Origin: Mycobacterium sp. 3519A
GTDB taxonomy: Bacteria > Actinomycetota > Actinomycetes > Mycobacteriales > Mycobacteriaceae
Reading direction: 5' to 3'
Length of the DNA stretch: 64,000 nt
NCBI RefSeq assembly: GCF_900240945.1
Contig: NZ_OESG01000013.1
Location: forward strand, 1,116,001 to 1,180,000
Shown piece after piece: positions 34,193-42,763 of this stretch. A program made the position numbers and the translations under genes. The number at the start of each line of letters is the position of its first letter. Within the stretch, counting starts at the first letter, position 1. The notes under the pieces are model-generated. The model made no database searches and was not told where the DNA came from. It was given only the letters and a program-made list of their open reading frames with translations.

Positions 34193-35137
34193 TTACTTCC
34201 CCGTGGCCGCGTGCAGCGCATCTGACAACTGGGACAATTGGGCCGACTGCCAGTCCTGGAACGACGCCGTGGCCGGCGAAAGCGTCTCAGTCACCGTGGT
34301 GACGGGTATGCCTTGCTTCTTCGCCTCGTCGACCTGGGCCGCCACGTCAGGGGTGCTGTTCTGAGTGTTGAACACGTACACCTTGATTGCCTTGGACGAG
34401 ATCTGTTGGTCCACAGTCGATTTGTCGGCTGGTGACGGGTCGGTGCCCTCGCTGATCGCCTTGAGGAAATCCGCTGGCGTTTTCAGGTCGAGGCCCAACG
34501 CATCCGACAGCGGCGAGAAGATCGACTCGCTTGCCCCGACCGGCGTGCCTGCGTACTTGGTTTTGATCGTGGCGACCAGGTCGTGGTACTGCCTCAGACC
34601 TTGGTCGAGGAACTGTTGACGCTGGCTGTCGAAGTAGCCGGCGTCGGCAGGGTCGGCCTTCTTGTACGCCGCGGTGATCGCGTCGACGACCTTGGCGACT
34701 GAATCGGGGGAGTACCACTGGTGGGGATTGCCCCCGTCGGGCACCCCGACCACGTCGCCGACGCGCAGCACGGCGCGGTCGGCGTTCGGGTTGGCGGCAA
34801 GCAGTTTGTCGGCCCAACTGTCGTAGCCGATTCCGTTGTCGATGAACACCTTTGCGTCAGCGACAGTACGGGCGTCAGCGGGCGAGGGTTCGTAGTCGTG
34901 CGGATCGGTGTCGGGGTTGGTGATGATGCTGGTTTCCTGGACGTGATCGCCGCCCAACTGGGCCGCGATGCTGCCCCACGCGTTGATTGTCGCCACCACA
35001 GCGACTTTCGCCGTCGGCACTCCCGATGTGGCACTGGCGGTACTTGGCGCGGAACTCGTCGACCCGCCGCCACAGGCCGACACCGTCAGCGCCGCTGCGG
35101 CGATTGCACCCAACCCGATCATGCGTGGACCTGCCAC
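34193..35137 (-). CDS. znuA: Metal ABC transporter substrate-binding lipoprotein (ZnuA-like)
   Basis: A 314-aa cluster A-I binding protein. It has a lipoprotein signal with lipobox LTVSAC, then a Zn/Mn-binding fold. The metal-site residues fit DPHDYEPSPAD, the HQWYSPD segment and VGASESIFSPL; note Tyr/Glu variation around the usual third His. There is no His-rich loop as in E. coli ZnuA. The start GTG 35137 is supported by GAGGAG 5 nt upstream. It is the first gene of znuA-znuC-permease-permease-zur and is preceded by a Zur box. Confidence 0.9.
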   Translation of the reverse strand: MAGPRMIGLGAIAAAALTVSACGGGSTSSAPSTASATSGVPTAKVAVVATINAWGSIAAQLGGDHVQETSIITNPDTDPHDYEPSPADARTVADAKVFIDNGIGYDSWADKLLAANPNADRAVLRVGDVVGVPDGGNPHQWYSPDSVAKVVDAITAAYKKADPADAGYFDSQRQQFLDQGLRQYHDLVATIKTKYAGTPVGASESIFSPLSDALGLDLKTPADFLKAISEGTDPSPADKSTVDQQISSKAIKVYVFNTQNSTPDVAAQVDEAKKQGIPVTTVTETLSPATASFQDWQSAQLSQLSDALHAATGK

Positions 35138-35153
35138 CGTGACTCCTCACCTA

Positions 35154-35172
35154 AATGAAAACGATTTCCATT
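35154..35172. promoter_or_regulatory. Zur box upstream of znuA
   Basis: AATGAAAACGATTTCCATT, a 19-bp inverted repeat with 8 of 9 pair positions AATG..CATT/AAA..TTT matching, lies 17 bp before the znuA start. The core TGAAAA-N-ATTTYCA resembles the mycobacterial Zur consensus. The operon encodes its own Zur, closing the loop. Confidence 0.75.
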
Positions 35173-35334
35173 ATCGGTTGGAACCTAGCAGCAGAAACCG
35201 GGCACCGGAAACCCTCCGGTGCCCACTCCCAGTTGATTGGCAGGATCGCGGCCGTTTCGGCTCAGAAGTGCGCCGAGGCTACGGTTTTTGATGAATTTCG
35301 GGCCGGATTCCAGCAGAAACCGTAGTTTCGGCGA

Positions 35335-35745
35335 TCAGGAAAGACACCGGAGCGCCGCGGCGGCGCAGGATTCGTCGTCGGCGGCACTCGCACCGCTGAC
35401 GCCGACGCCGCCGACGATGGCGCCAGCGTGAGTAATGGGAAGGCCGCCGCCGAAGATGACGAAACGACCGCCTGCGTTGGCGTGCAATCCGAAGAGTTCG
35501 CCGCCCGGCGCGGCAAGAGTGGCGAGTTCGGAGGTGGCGATGCGGTTCGCGACGGCGGTGTACGCCTTGTCGATGGCGAGAATCGGCCCCGCGATCTCCG
35601 CACCGTCCATCCTGCCGAACGCGATGAGGTTTCCGCCCGCATCGACGACGGCGGCGGACACCAGGATCGAGCGTTTTTCGGCTTCGGCGTGAGCAGCGGC
35701 GATCATGCGTAGCGCAGTCGCCAAGTCAACGGTCATGCTGTGCAT
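35335..35745 (-). CDS. GlcG/HbpS-family heme-binding-like protein
   Basis: About 136 aa of the GlcG/HbpS (DUF336) family: VDLATALRMIAAAHAEAEKRSILVSAAVVDAGGNLIAFGRMDGA...PILAIDKAYTAVANRI...GRFVIFGGGLPI, with GAIVGGVGVSGASAADDESCAAAAL near the end. Members bind haem or corrinoids or act as accessory proteins; no enzyme activity is established. Possible starts are ATG 35745 and ATG 35736. It has no cotranscribed partner that explains its role. Confidence 0.85.
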   Translation of the reverse strand: MHSMTVDLATALRMIAAAHAEAEKRSILVSAAVVDAGGNLIAFGRMDGAEIAGPILAIDKAYTAVANRIATSELATLAAPGGELFGLHANAGGRFVIFGGGLPITHAGAIVGGVGVSGASAADDESCAAAALRCLS

Positions 35746-35787
35746 CACCGAGTCAACATAGCGATCCGCCGTGCGTTAGCGCATATT

Positions 35788-36201
35788 TCAGTCCAAGTCG
35801 GCGAGCGCCTTGCGGGCGGCTTCCAATTCGGCTTCCAGCGCGGCGACCTTGGCGGCCTGCTGAGCCCGCGCCTCTTCGATGACCTGATCGATGGGAACGG
35901 AAAGGTCCTCGTGCAGTTCCTTGGCGGCCCGCGACACCGCAGCGGCCGCGACCGCAAGGTCGCGGGCGAGGTAGGTGCTGCCCTGCTTGAGCTCGGCGTG
36001 CCACTCGCCGTCGGCGGTCCCGGTGACGGTCAGCGTCAGCTCGAGGGTCTTGGCCTTCTTCCCGGCCGCCTTCTTGGCCGGCGACTTCTTCGGCTTCTCC
36101 TCGGCGGGAGGCACAGCGGAGAGTCCCGGCGTGCTCACAGCCGCCGTGGGAGTGTCGGAGTCGACGGACAGCGCTTCGGGTGCAAGAGTGTCTACGGTCA
36201 T
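35788..36201 (-). CDS. DUF6319-type Lys/Ala-rich protein under SOS box
   Basis: A 137-aa protein: an acidic/Pro-rich N-terminus, a basic patch EKPKKSPAKKAAGKKAKT (about residues 47-65), a short beta-rich domain (LELTLTVTGTADGEWHAELKQGSTYLAR) and a C-terminal coiled coil (ARAQQAAKVAALEAELEAARKALADL). The basic tract resembles histone-like tails, so nucleic-acid contact is possible. ATG 36201 (MTVDTLAPEA) is preferred. A LexA-type palindrome 63 bp upstream suggests DNA-damage induction. Function unknown. Confidence 0.75.
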   Translation of the reverse strand: MTVDTLAPEALSVDSDTPTAAVSTPGLSAVPPAEEKPKKSPAKKAAGKKAKTLELTLTVTGTADGEWHAELKQGSTYLARDLAVAAAAVSRAAKELHEDLSVPIDQVIEEARAQQAAKVAALEAELEAARKALADLD

Positions 36202-36263
36202 CGTTGCGGCGATCTCCTTGTCGAAACATCGCCCGCAGTCCGCGGGCTGGCCTTCAGATTCAT

Positions 36264-36279
36264 TAGAACATATGTTCGA
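36264..36279. promoter_or_regulatory. LexA/SOS-box-like palindrome
   Basis: TAGAACATATGTTCGA matches the mycobacterial SOS box TCGAAC-N4-GTTCGA at all but one base. It lies in the 131-bp gap between mmpL and the DUF6319 gene, 63 bp upstream of the latter's start. Confidence 0.7.
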
Positions 36280-36332
36280 CGGACTAGCCAACTCGCCACG
36301 CGCGCGCCGACTTCAGATCAGCGCTGTGGTGT

Positions 36333-39227
36333 CTATTTGATTGGGCCCGTGGGGTTTTCGTCACCGGCGCCGACGCTCACCGGCGTGTCGGCCGGTTGCC
36401 GCGGTTGCGGCCACGGCGACGGTGTTGGCCGCATCCGCACGATCTGCGGCCACCAGAACCAGGGGCCCATCATGGCCGCGATCGACGGCGTCATGAACGA
36501 CCGGATGATCAGCGTGTCGAAGAGCAGGCCGAGACCAATCGTGGTGCCCACCTGCCCCGCCACGACGAGATCGCTGACCACCATCGTCATCATGGTGAAC
36601 GCGAACACCAGGCCCGCCGACGTCACCACCGCACCGGTGCCCGCCATCGACCGGATGATGCCCGTCTTGATGCCCGCGTGGATTTCCTCCTTGAAACGGG
36701 ACACCAACAGCAGGTTGTAGTCCGAGCCCACTGCCAGCAGGATGATCACCGACATCGCCAGCACCAGCCAGTGCAGGGGTGTGCCGAGGATGTGCTCCCA
36801 GATCAGCACGGACAACCCGAACGATGTGCCCAGCGACATCAGCACCGTGCCGACGATGACCGCGGAGGCGATCACCGCCCTGGTCAACAACAGCATGATG
36901 ATGAAAATCAGGCAGAGCGAAGCAATTCCGGCGATCAGCAGATCCCAATTGGCGCCTTCCTGCATGTCCTTGTATGTCGAGGCGGTGCCGGCCATGTAGA
37001 TCTTGGAGCCTTCCAGTGGCGTGCCCTTGATGGCCTCGAACGCGGCGCTCTTGATCTTCGGGATCAGCGCGATGCCCTCCGGGGTGGCGGGGTCTCCTTC
37101 GTGGGAGATGATGAACCGCACCGACTTTCCGTCGGGGGACACGAACATCTTGAGGCCGCGTTTGAAGTCGGCGTTGTCGAAGACCTCCGGCGGCAGGTAG
37201 AACGAGTCGTCGTTCTTGGATGCATCGAACGCTTGCCCCATCGCGTTCTGGTTCTCCTGCATCGCCTTCATCTGGTCCTGCTGGCTCTTCTGACTCTGGT
37301 ACATGGTCAGCGTGATGTGCTGCATGCTCTTCATGGTTTCGATCTGCGCGGGCATGATCGCGACCAACTGCGGCATCAACGTGTCCAGCTTTTCCAGGTC
37401 CGGCATCAGGTTCTTGATGTCGTCGGTCATCGTGTCGATGCCGTCGAGGGTGTCGAAGATGGACCGCATCGACCAGCAGATAGGGATGTCGTAGCAGTGC
37501 GGTTCCCAGTACAGGTAGTTGCGGATGGGCCGGAAGAAATCGTCGAAATCGGCGATGTGGTCCCGTAATTCCTCGATGTCGACCGTGGTGGTTTGCATTT
37601 TGGTGACCATGCTGTGCGTGGTGGCCGCCATCTGCACGGTGATGTTCTGCATCCGTTCCATCGTGTCGATGGAGGTCTGCATGTCATTGGCCTGCGTGAG
37701 CATGTTGGCCATGACCTTGTCCATGTAGTCCTGGTTCATCTGCTGGGTGGTGCCCTGCGCACTGATCATGAACGGAATCGAGGTGTGCTCGATCGGCACG
37801 CCGCGAGGCCGGGTGATCGCCTGCACCCTGCCGACCCCCTCGGTATGGGCGATCGCACGAGCGATCCGCTCGATCACCAACATGTCCGCCGGGTTGCGCA
37901 CGTCATGGTCGGTCTCGACCATCAGCAGTTCCGGATTCATCCGAGCCTGCGGGAAATGCCGGTCCGCGGCCGCGTAGCCGATATTGGCCGGGATGTCCGG
38001 CGGTAGGTAATTGCGGTCGTTGTACCCGGGCCGGTACGACGGCAGGGCAAGCAACCCGATCAGCGCCAGCGCCACCGACGCCGCGAGAATCGGTCCCGGC
38101 CAACGCACCACGACGGTACCGACCCGCCGCCAGGTCCGGGTGTCCGTCTTGCGCTTCGGGTCGAACAGACCGAACCGGCTGCAGATCGTCAGCAGCGCAG
38201 GCGCCATCGTCAGCGCGGCGATGGTCGCAACCAGCATGCCGATCGCCAGTGGAATACCCAACGACTGGAAGTACGGCAGCCTGGTGAAGTGCAGGCAGAA
38301 CGTCGCGCCCGCGATGGTCAGGCCCGAGCCCAAAATCACATGCGCGGTGCCGTGATACATGGTGTAGAAAGCGGTTTCGCGGTCCTCACCGTTGTTGCGT
38401 GCTTCGTGGTAGCGCCCGAGCAGGAAGATCGCGTAGTCCGTACTCGCCGCGATGGCCAGGGTGGTGAGCAGGTTGACCGCGAACGTCGACAAGCCGATCA
38501 AGTCGTAATACGCCAGCGCGGCAACGATTCCCCTGGCGGCGGACAGTTCGATGAACATCATCACCAGGACGAGCAGCACGGTGGCGATGGACCGGTAGAC
38601 CAGAAGGAGCATCACGAAGATGACGCCCATGGTGATGGCGGTGATCAACTTGACGGTCTTGTCGCCGGCATGGTGCTGATCGGTCGACAAAGGCGTGGCA
38701 CCCGTGACATATGTCTTGAGTCCCGGTGGCGGCGTTGACTTGTCGATGATGTCGCGCACGGCTTGCACCGACTCGTTCGCCAGGCTCTCGCCCTGGTTGC
38801 CAGCGAGATAGACCTGGACGTAGGCGGCTTTGTTGTCGGCGCTCTGCGCGCCGGAGGCGGTCAGCGGATCGCCCCAGAAATCCTGGACGTGTTGGACGTG
38901 CGTCTTGTCGGCCTCGAGTTTGTCGATCAGCCCGTCGTAATACTTGTGCGCGGCATCGCCGAGTGGCTGGTCGCTCTCGAGGATGATCATCGCCGAACTG
39001 TTGGAGTTGAACTCGTCGAAGTTGTGACCGATGCGCTCCATCGCCTGCATCGACGGCGCGTCCTTCGGGGCGAACGAGACGGCATGCGCCTCGCCGACCG
39101 CCTCCAGTTGCGGGACGACCACATTGACGAGCACGGTCAGCGCGATCCAGCCCAAGAAGATCGGCACGCAGAACAGCCGGATGAAGCGCGGGATGATCGG
39201 ATGCGCGCCGACATGTGTGTTGCTCAT
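36333..39227 (-). CDS. MmpL-family RND transporter
   Basis: A 964-aa RND exporter with the MmpL plan: one N-terminal helix, a large periplasmic loop (about 60-200), five helices with [46 protein letters not shown], a second very long periplasmic loop containing Met/Gln-rich coiled coils (for example [20 protein letters not shown]), and a second bundle with [19 protein letters not shown]. Asp-Tyr pairs in both bundles are the proton-relay residues. It exports a lipid, siderophore or similar envelope molecule to the periplasm. The start overlaps the mmpS stop by 4 bp. Confidence 0.93.
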   Translation of the reverse strand: MSNTHVGAHPIIPRFIRLFCVPIFLGWIALTVLVNVVVPQLEAVGEAHAVSFAPKDAPSMQAMERIGHNFDEFNSNSSAMIILESDQPLGDAAHKYYDGLIDKLEADKTHVQHVQDFWGDPLTASGAQSADNKAAYVQVYLAGNQGESLANESVQAVRDIIDKSTPPPGLKTYVTGATPLSTDQHHAGDKTVKLITAITMGVIFVMLLLVYRSIATVLLVLVMMFIELSAARGIVAALAYYDLIGLSTFAVNLLTTLAIAASTDYAIFLLGRYHEARNNGEDRETAFYTMYHGTAHVILGSGLTIAGATFCLHFTRLPYFQSLGIPLAIGMLVATIAALTMAPALLTICSRFGLFDPKRKTDTRTWRRVGTVVVRWPGPILAASVALALIGLLALPSYRPGYNDRNYLPPDIPANIGYAAADRHFPQARMNPELLMVETDHDVRNPADMLVIERIARAIAHTEGVGRVQAITRPRGVPIEHTSIPFMISAQGTTQQMNQDYMDKVMANMLTQANDMQTSIDTMERMQNITVQMAATTHSMVTKMQTTTVDIEELRDHIADFDDFFRPIRNYLYWEPHCYDIPICWSMRSIFDTLDGIDTMTDDIKNLMPDLEKLDTLMPQLVAIMPAQIETMKSMQHITLTMYQSQKSQQDQMKAMQENQNAMGQAFDASKNDDSFYLPPEVFDNADFKRGLKMFVSPDGKSVRFIISHEGDPATPEGIALIPKIKSAAFEAIKGTPLEGSKIYMAGTASTYKDMQEGANWDLLIAGIASLCLIFIIMLLLTRAVIASAVIVGTVLMSLGTSFGLSVLIWEHILGTPLHWLVLAMSVIILLAVGSDYNLLLVSRFKEEIHAGIKTGIIRSMAGTGAVVTSAGLVFAFTMMTMVVSDLVVAGQVGTTIGLGLLFDTLIIRSFMTPSIAAMMGPWFWWPQIVRMRPTPSPWPQPRQPADTPVSVGAGDENPTGPIK

Positions 39228-39652
39228 GCCGACTTCACCAAACAGAACGTCTGGGCGTTCACGCCGTCAGTGGTCCTCTCGTCTTTGACCACGCCGTCGA
39301 CGGAGATCCGGCAGCCGATCGTGCCGCCGTCGCTTTGCGCGATGATGTTGGGGCTGGCCGCGGGCGCGGTGGTGGTCAGCGTCAGCTCCCACGGCAGCGG
39401 TGCATTCAGTGCCTTTTGCGGTTGGGCGTCCAGATCGAGGTAGTTGATCGTGGCAATGCTCCCGTTGCCGAAGATCTCGTACTTGACGACCTTGGGGTTG
39501 AACGGCTCCGGGTCGTTGACCAGGCCTGCGCCCGGCTTCGTGAGCACGGTCTGGCCGAAGAAGCCGCGGAACCGGTCCACGACGAACACCCCGACGGCCA
39601 CCACCAGCACGATGACCAGCACGACCCAGAAACGCTTGGCGATACGCAGCAT
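39224..39652 (-). CDS. MmpS-family accessory protein
   Basis: A 142-aa protein with one N-terminal transmembrane helix ([16 protein letters not shown]) and a periplasmic domain with [62 protein letters not shown], which is the MmpS signature. It assists the MmpL transporter encoded next and may link it to export components. It starts exactly where the TetR gene ends. Confidence 0.93.
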   Translation of the reverse strand: MLRIAKRFWVVLVIVLVVAVGVFVVDRFRGFFGQTVLTKPGAGLVNDPEPFNPKVVKYEIFGNGSIATINYLDLDAQPQKALNAPLPWELTLTTTAPAASPNIIAQSDGGTIGCRISVDGVVKDERTTDGVNAQTFCLVKSA

Positions 39653-40273
39653 CTACCGGCGCTCCGTCTCTGGGTCCCCATCCCACGCAGGCATTTCGAA
39701 GCGATCAAGCCATCGCTCGATGAAGGCCGTGGCCTCGTCGTGCCCGCGTGTGATGCCAAGGCCCTTCTCGTGCAGGACCATTCGCGCCAAGCCGCCCATG
39801 ATCATGGTCATGACGACCGGCGGGAACTGTTCGAGATCGAGTCCGCGCGCCTTCAGCGCCAAGGTGACGACGCCCTCCTGAAGATCCCGGAAGCGCATGG
39901 CGTACGCGACGATCTCGCTGCGAATCGCCTTGCGGTGATTGGCCATCGCCAAGAATTCGGTGAACAGCTGCGCGTCGAGCGTCTCGTTGAGTTGCCACAG
40001 CGCATGCACCGGTTGCGCCTGGGCGATCGCCTCACGCTGATGCGCCATGTTCTCCTCGGCCTTGTCGCGCAGCACGGCCACGAACAGGTCGTCCATGCTG
40101 GGGAAGTAGTAGTGCACGAGCGCGGGCTTGACGCCGGCCTTCGCTGCGACGCGGCGCGACGTGGCCGCGGCATAACCCTCGTCGAGCATGATTTGGGCGG
40201 TTGCCTCGATCAGGGCAGCCCGCGTCGCCTCTCGTCGGACGCGGGGTCGCTCGTCAGCAGCCGTGCTGGACAC
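39653..40273 (-). CDS. TetR-family regulator of the mmpS-mmpL operon
   Basis: About 206 aa. The HTH is ATRAALIEATAQIMLDEGYAAATSRRVAAKAGVKPALVHYYFPSMDDLFVAVL, followed by a helical ligand domain. It is the first gene of the tetR-mmpS-mmpL operon, abutting mmpS, so autorepression and repression of the exporter are likely, as in Rv0678-like or other mmpL loci. Start GTG 40273 or TTG 40276. Confidence 0.9.
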   Translation of the reverse strand: MSSTAADERPRVRREATRAALIEATAQIMLDEGYAAATSRRVAAKAGVKPALVHYYFPSMDDLFVAVLRDKAEENMAHQREAIAQAQPVHALWQLNETLDAQLFTEFLAMANHRKAIRSEIVAYAMRFRDLQEGVVTLALKARGLDLEQFPPVVMTMIMGGLARMVLHEKGLGITRGHDEATAFIERWLDRFEMPAWDGDPETERR

Positions 40274-40421
40274 CAAGGCAGACTAAGTGCTGAGCGGCCG
40301 CCCAACAAGCGTTTCGTCGCGAATTTGCTCGTCGACTCCTGGCAGAGCGCTGTGCCATTGAGCGAATATCGTATGCAATCCGTTGGTTCCGGGTGACCGT
40401 TCGGACCAACCAAGGAGTCGC

Positions 40422-41141
40422 ATGACCCTTTCTCGTGGGCATTCCCGCCGAAACTTCCTCTTCGCAGTTGCCACCGGCACAGCAGCTCTGGCCGTCAGCT
40501 CCTGTTCCAGCTCGACGAAGGGCGGCGCCACGGCCAGTGCGGCCGTCGAACCGCTGGCCACCGACCCCGACCACGCGCTGCAGCTCCTCACCGACGGCAA
40601 CCGGCGCTTTGTCGACAACCACGCCGAACATGTCGACGACAACCTGGCGCGGCGGCTGGCCGTTCGCACGACTCAGCGACCCTTCGCGACCATCCTCAGT
40701 TGTGTGGACTCCCGGGTGCCTGTCGAGCTCGTTTTCGACCGCGGCTTCGGTGATCTCGTCGTCGTCCGGTCTGCCGGGGAAGTGTTGGACCACTCCGTGA
40801 TCGGGAGCCTCGAGTTCGGCGCGGCCGAACTCAACACCCCGCTGCTGATGGTGCTCGGACACCAACGGTGCGGAGCATTGACGGCCGCTGTGAACGCGTT
40901 TGACAAGAAATCGCCGGAACAGGGTGACCTCGGCTACCTGGTCGAGGCGCTGGCTCCCGCGGTCCGCCAGGTCTCGGGGCAGCCCGGTGACCGGGTGACC
41001 AACGCCGTTCGTGCCAACGTGAAGCTCACCCTCGCCCAGCTTCGGCAGTCGCCCGTCCTGGGGCTGCTGGAAAAGCAGGGCAAGTTGAAGATGGTCGGCG
41101 CCTACTACGAACTCGATACGGGCAGGGTCGACATGATCTGA
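40422..41141 (+). CDS. Exported beta-class carbonic anhydrase
   Basis: A 239-aa beta-carbonic anhydrase with a Tat signal (HSRRNFLFAVATGTAALAVSSC), whose end also forms a lipobox, so it is probably a Tat-exported lipoprotein. The zinc site is complete: SCVDSRVPVE (Cys and Asp-Arg dyad), LVVVRSAGEV, and LGHQRCGAL (His and Cys). AAGGAG lies 6 nt before ATG 40422. It interconverts CO2 and bicarbonate at the cell surface. An ATATCGTATGCAAT motif upstream resembles sites before pntAA/panE. Confidence 0.92.
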   Translation: MTLSRGHSRRNFLFAVATGTAALAVSSCSSSTKGGATASAAVEPLATDPDHALQLLTDGNRRFVDNHAEHVDDNLARRLAVRTTQRPFATILSCVDSRVPVELVFDRGFGDLVVVRSAGEVLDHSVIGSLEFGAAELNTPLLMVLGHQRCGALTAAVNAFDKKSPEQGDLGYLVEALAPAVRQVSGQPGDRVTNAVRANVKLTLAQLRQSPVLGLLEKQGKLKMVGAYYELDTGRVDMI

Positions 41142-41144
41142 CCA

Positions 41145-42383
41145 TCAGCCTCCCTGTGGGTTCTCCAGCACGAGCGCGATGCCTTGACCTGAGCCGATGC
41201 AGACGCCGATCACCCCGTACCGCGCGTTGCGTTCACGCAACTCGGTGGCCAGGGTGAGCACGTACCGAGTGCCTGAGGCGCCGAACGGATGTCCGGTGGC
41301 GACCGCTCCTCCGTTGGGAGTCAGCTTGTCGTCTGGAACGGTGAACCCGTCCAGTTGATTGGACAGTTCCCGCAGCACACCCAGCGCTTGGGCGCTGAAC
41401 GCCTCGTGTACTTCCCAGACGTCGACCTGTTCGGGGGTGATCCCGGCGCGTTTGAGTGCCAATGGCATTGCCCATGCCGGCCCGAGACCCATGATCAGCG
41501 GATCGAGGGCGTAGACCGCCGACGACACCACCCTGGCCAACGGTTCGATGCCGAGTTCGGTGGCTTTCTCTCCCGAGGCGACGATGACCGCACTGGCCCC
41601 GTCGGTGAGAGGCGACGAGTTGCCCGCGGTCATCTGGGTGGTGCCGGTCTGCGCAGGCAGCGCAGCCAACCGCTCGGCTGTGGTGTCATCGCGAATGAAC
41701 TCGTCATGCTGGAACACCCGCGCCGGGGTGGTCTTGGTTGCCGGGATCGGCACCGGCATGATCTCTTTCGCCAGCCGGCCCGAATCGCGGGCCGCCGCCG
41801 CCCGTTGCTGGGACCGCAGTGCGAACGCGTCGATCTCCTCGCGGGTCAGCTCATATCGGTCGGCCACGTTCTGCGCGGTCTCGATCATCGAGATGTACGC
41901 GTTGCGCGCCAACAACTTCGGGTTCGGAGGGCCGCCAGCTCCGGCCCACATGGTGTCGAGCAGAAAGACGGGACCGCGTGGGGAGAACGCGGCGTCGCCC
42001 TTCACGTAGGCCCAGCCGGACCGGGACATCGATTCGACGCCGCAGGCGATGCCCACATTCAGATCGCCGGCCATGATCGCGTGGCTGATGTTGACCGTCG
42101 CGCTGACGGACGAGCCGCAAAACCGATTGATCGTGGCGCCCGCGACACTGTCGGGGAAGCCGGCGGCCAGAGCGGCCCACCTGGCGACATCGCCCATCCC
42201 TTCGTGGGCGGTGTTCACACAGCCGGCGACGATGTCCTCCACCTGCTCTAGCGGCATTCCGACGCGTTCGCACACACCCCGCATGGTCATACCGAGCAAA
42301 TCGTCGGTCCGGATATGGGACAGCGAGCCGCCGTAGCGTCCGAACGGTGTGCGTATTCCGCCGAGAATGAACGCGTCTGTCAT
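41145..42383 (-). CDS. Acetyl-CoA acetyltransferase / thiolase
   Basis: A 412-aa type II thiolase. The acyl-accepting Cys lies in INRFCGSSVSA, the NEAF-like block is VHEAFSAQ, the His loop is GGAVATGHPFGASGTR, and the second Cys is in GVCIGSGQGIA. It catalyses condensation or thiolysis of acyl-CoA in fatty acid or ketone catabolism. The unusual WAYVKGDAAFSPRGPVFLLDTMWAGAGGPP insertion resembles the FadA5/FadA6-like mycobacterial group. Convergent 3' ends with the carbonic anhydrase gene are 3 bp apart. Confidence 0.9.
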   Translation of the reverse strand: MTDAFILGGIRTPFGRYGGSLSHIRTDDLLGMTMRGVCERVGMPLEQVEDIVAGCVNTAHEGMGDVARWAALAAGFPDSVAGATINRFCGSSVSATVNISHAIMAGDLNVGIACGVESMSRSGWAYVKGDAAFSPRGPVFLLDTMWAGAGGPPNPKLLARNAYISMIETAQNVADRYELTREEIDAFALRSQQRAAAARDSGRLAKEIMPVPIPATKTTPARVFQHDEFIRDDTTAERLAALPAQTGTTQMTAGNSSPLTDGASAVIVASGEKATELGIEPLARVVSSAVYALDPLIMGLGPAWAMPLALKRAGITPEQVDVWEVHEAFSAQALGVLRELSNQLDGFTVPDDKLTPNGGAVATGHPFGASGTRYVLTLATELRERNARYGVIGVCIGSGQGIALVLENPQGG

Positions 42384-42396
42384 GGCTGTCAGCCTC

Positions 42397-42699
42397 TCAG
42401 TTCGGTGCCTTGCCGAGGTCTACTCGCCCGTCCGCGGTCAAGTACGGATGAACGTAGCGTTCGCAGTGTCGCTGCGCTTTGTTCTGAGTCAGCCTGGGTA
42501 TCAGCGTGGCGATGTAATCCGCTGCTACACCGGGCTTTTCGGCCATCAAGGCAATTCGCCGCCCAGCCTGCCGCCGAGCCGCTCCCAGCTCAAGTCGGCG
42601 AATGATGACGACCACCCGAAATCCGCGTTCCGCGAAAACCAGGGCGGTCGCCGCACCGATTCCGCGGCTGGCGCCTGTGATCATTACGCCGCGATCCAT
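42397..42699 (-). pseudogene. SDR gene remnant
   Basis: The first 35-40 residues are a clear SDR Rossmann start (GVMITGASRGIGAATALVFAERGFRVVVI). It then changes to RRLELGAARRQAGRRIALMAEKPGVAADYIATLIPRL, which is not the normal SDR continuation, and the NAG and YxxxK motifs are absent. This is best read as an internal deletion joining the start of an SDR to the tail of another gene. The frame is open, so a short protein could still be made. Confidence 0.6.
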
Positions 42700-42763
42700 C
42701 CGGACCACCTCCGACTGTAACCAGACATGCTGGGTCCACCTCCTGTGGCCCAGCTGGATATGG

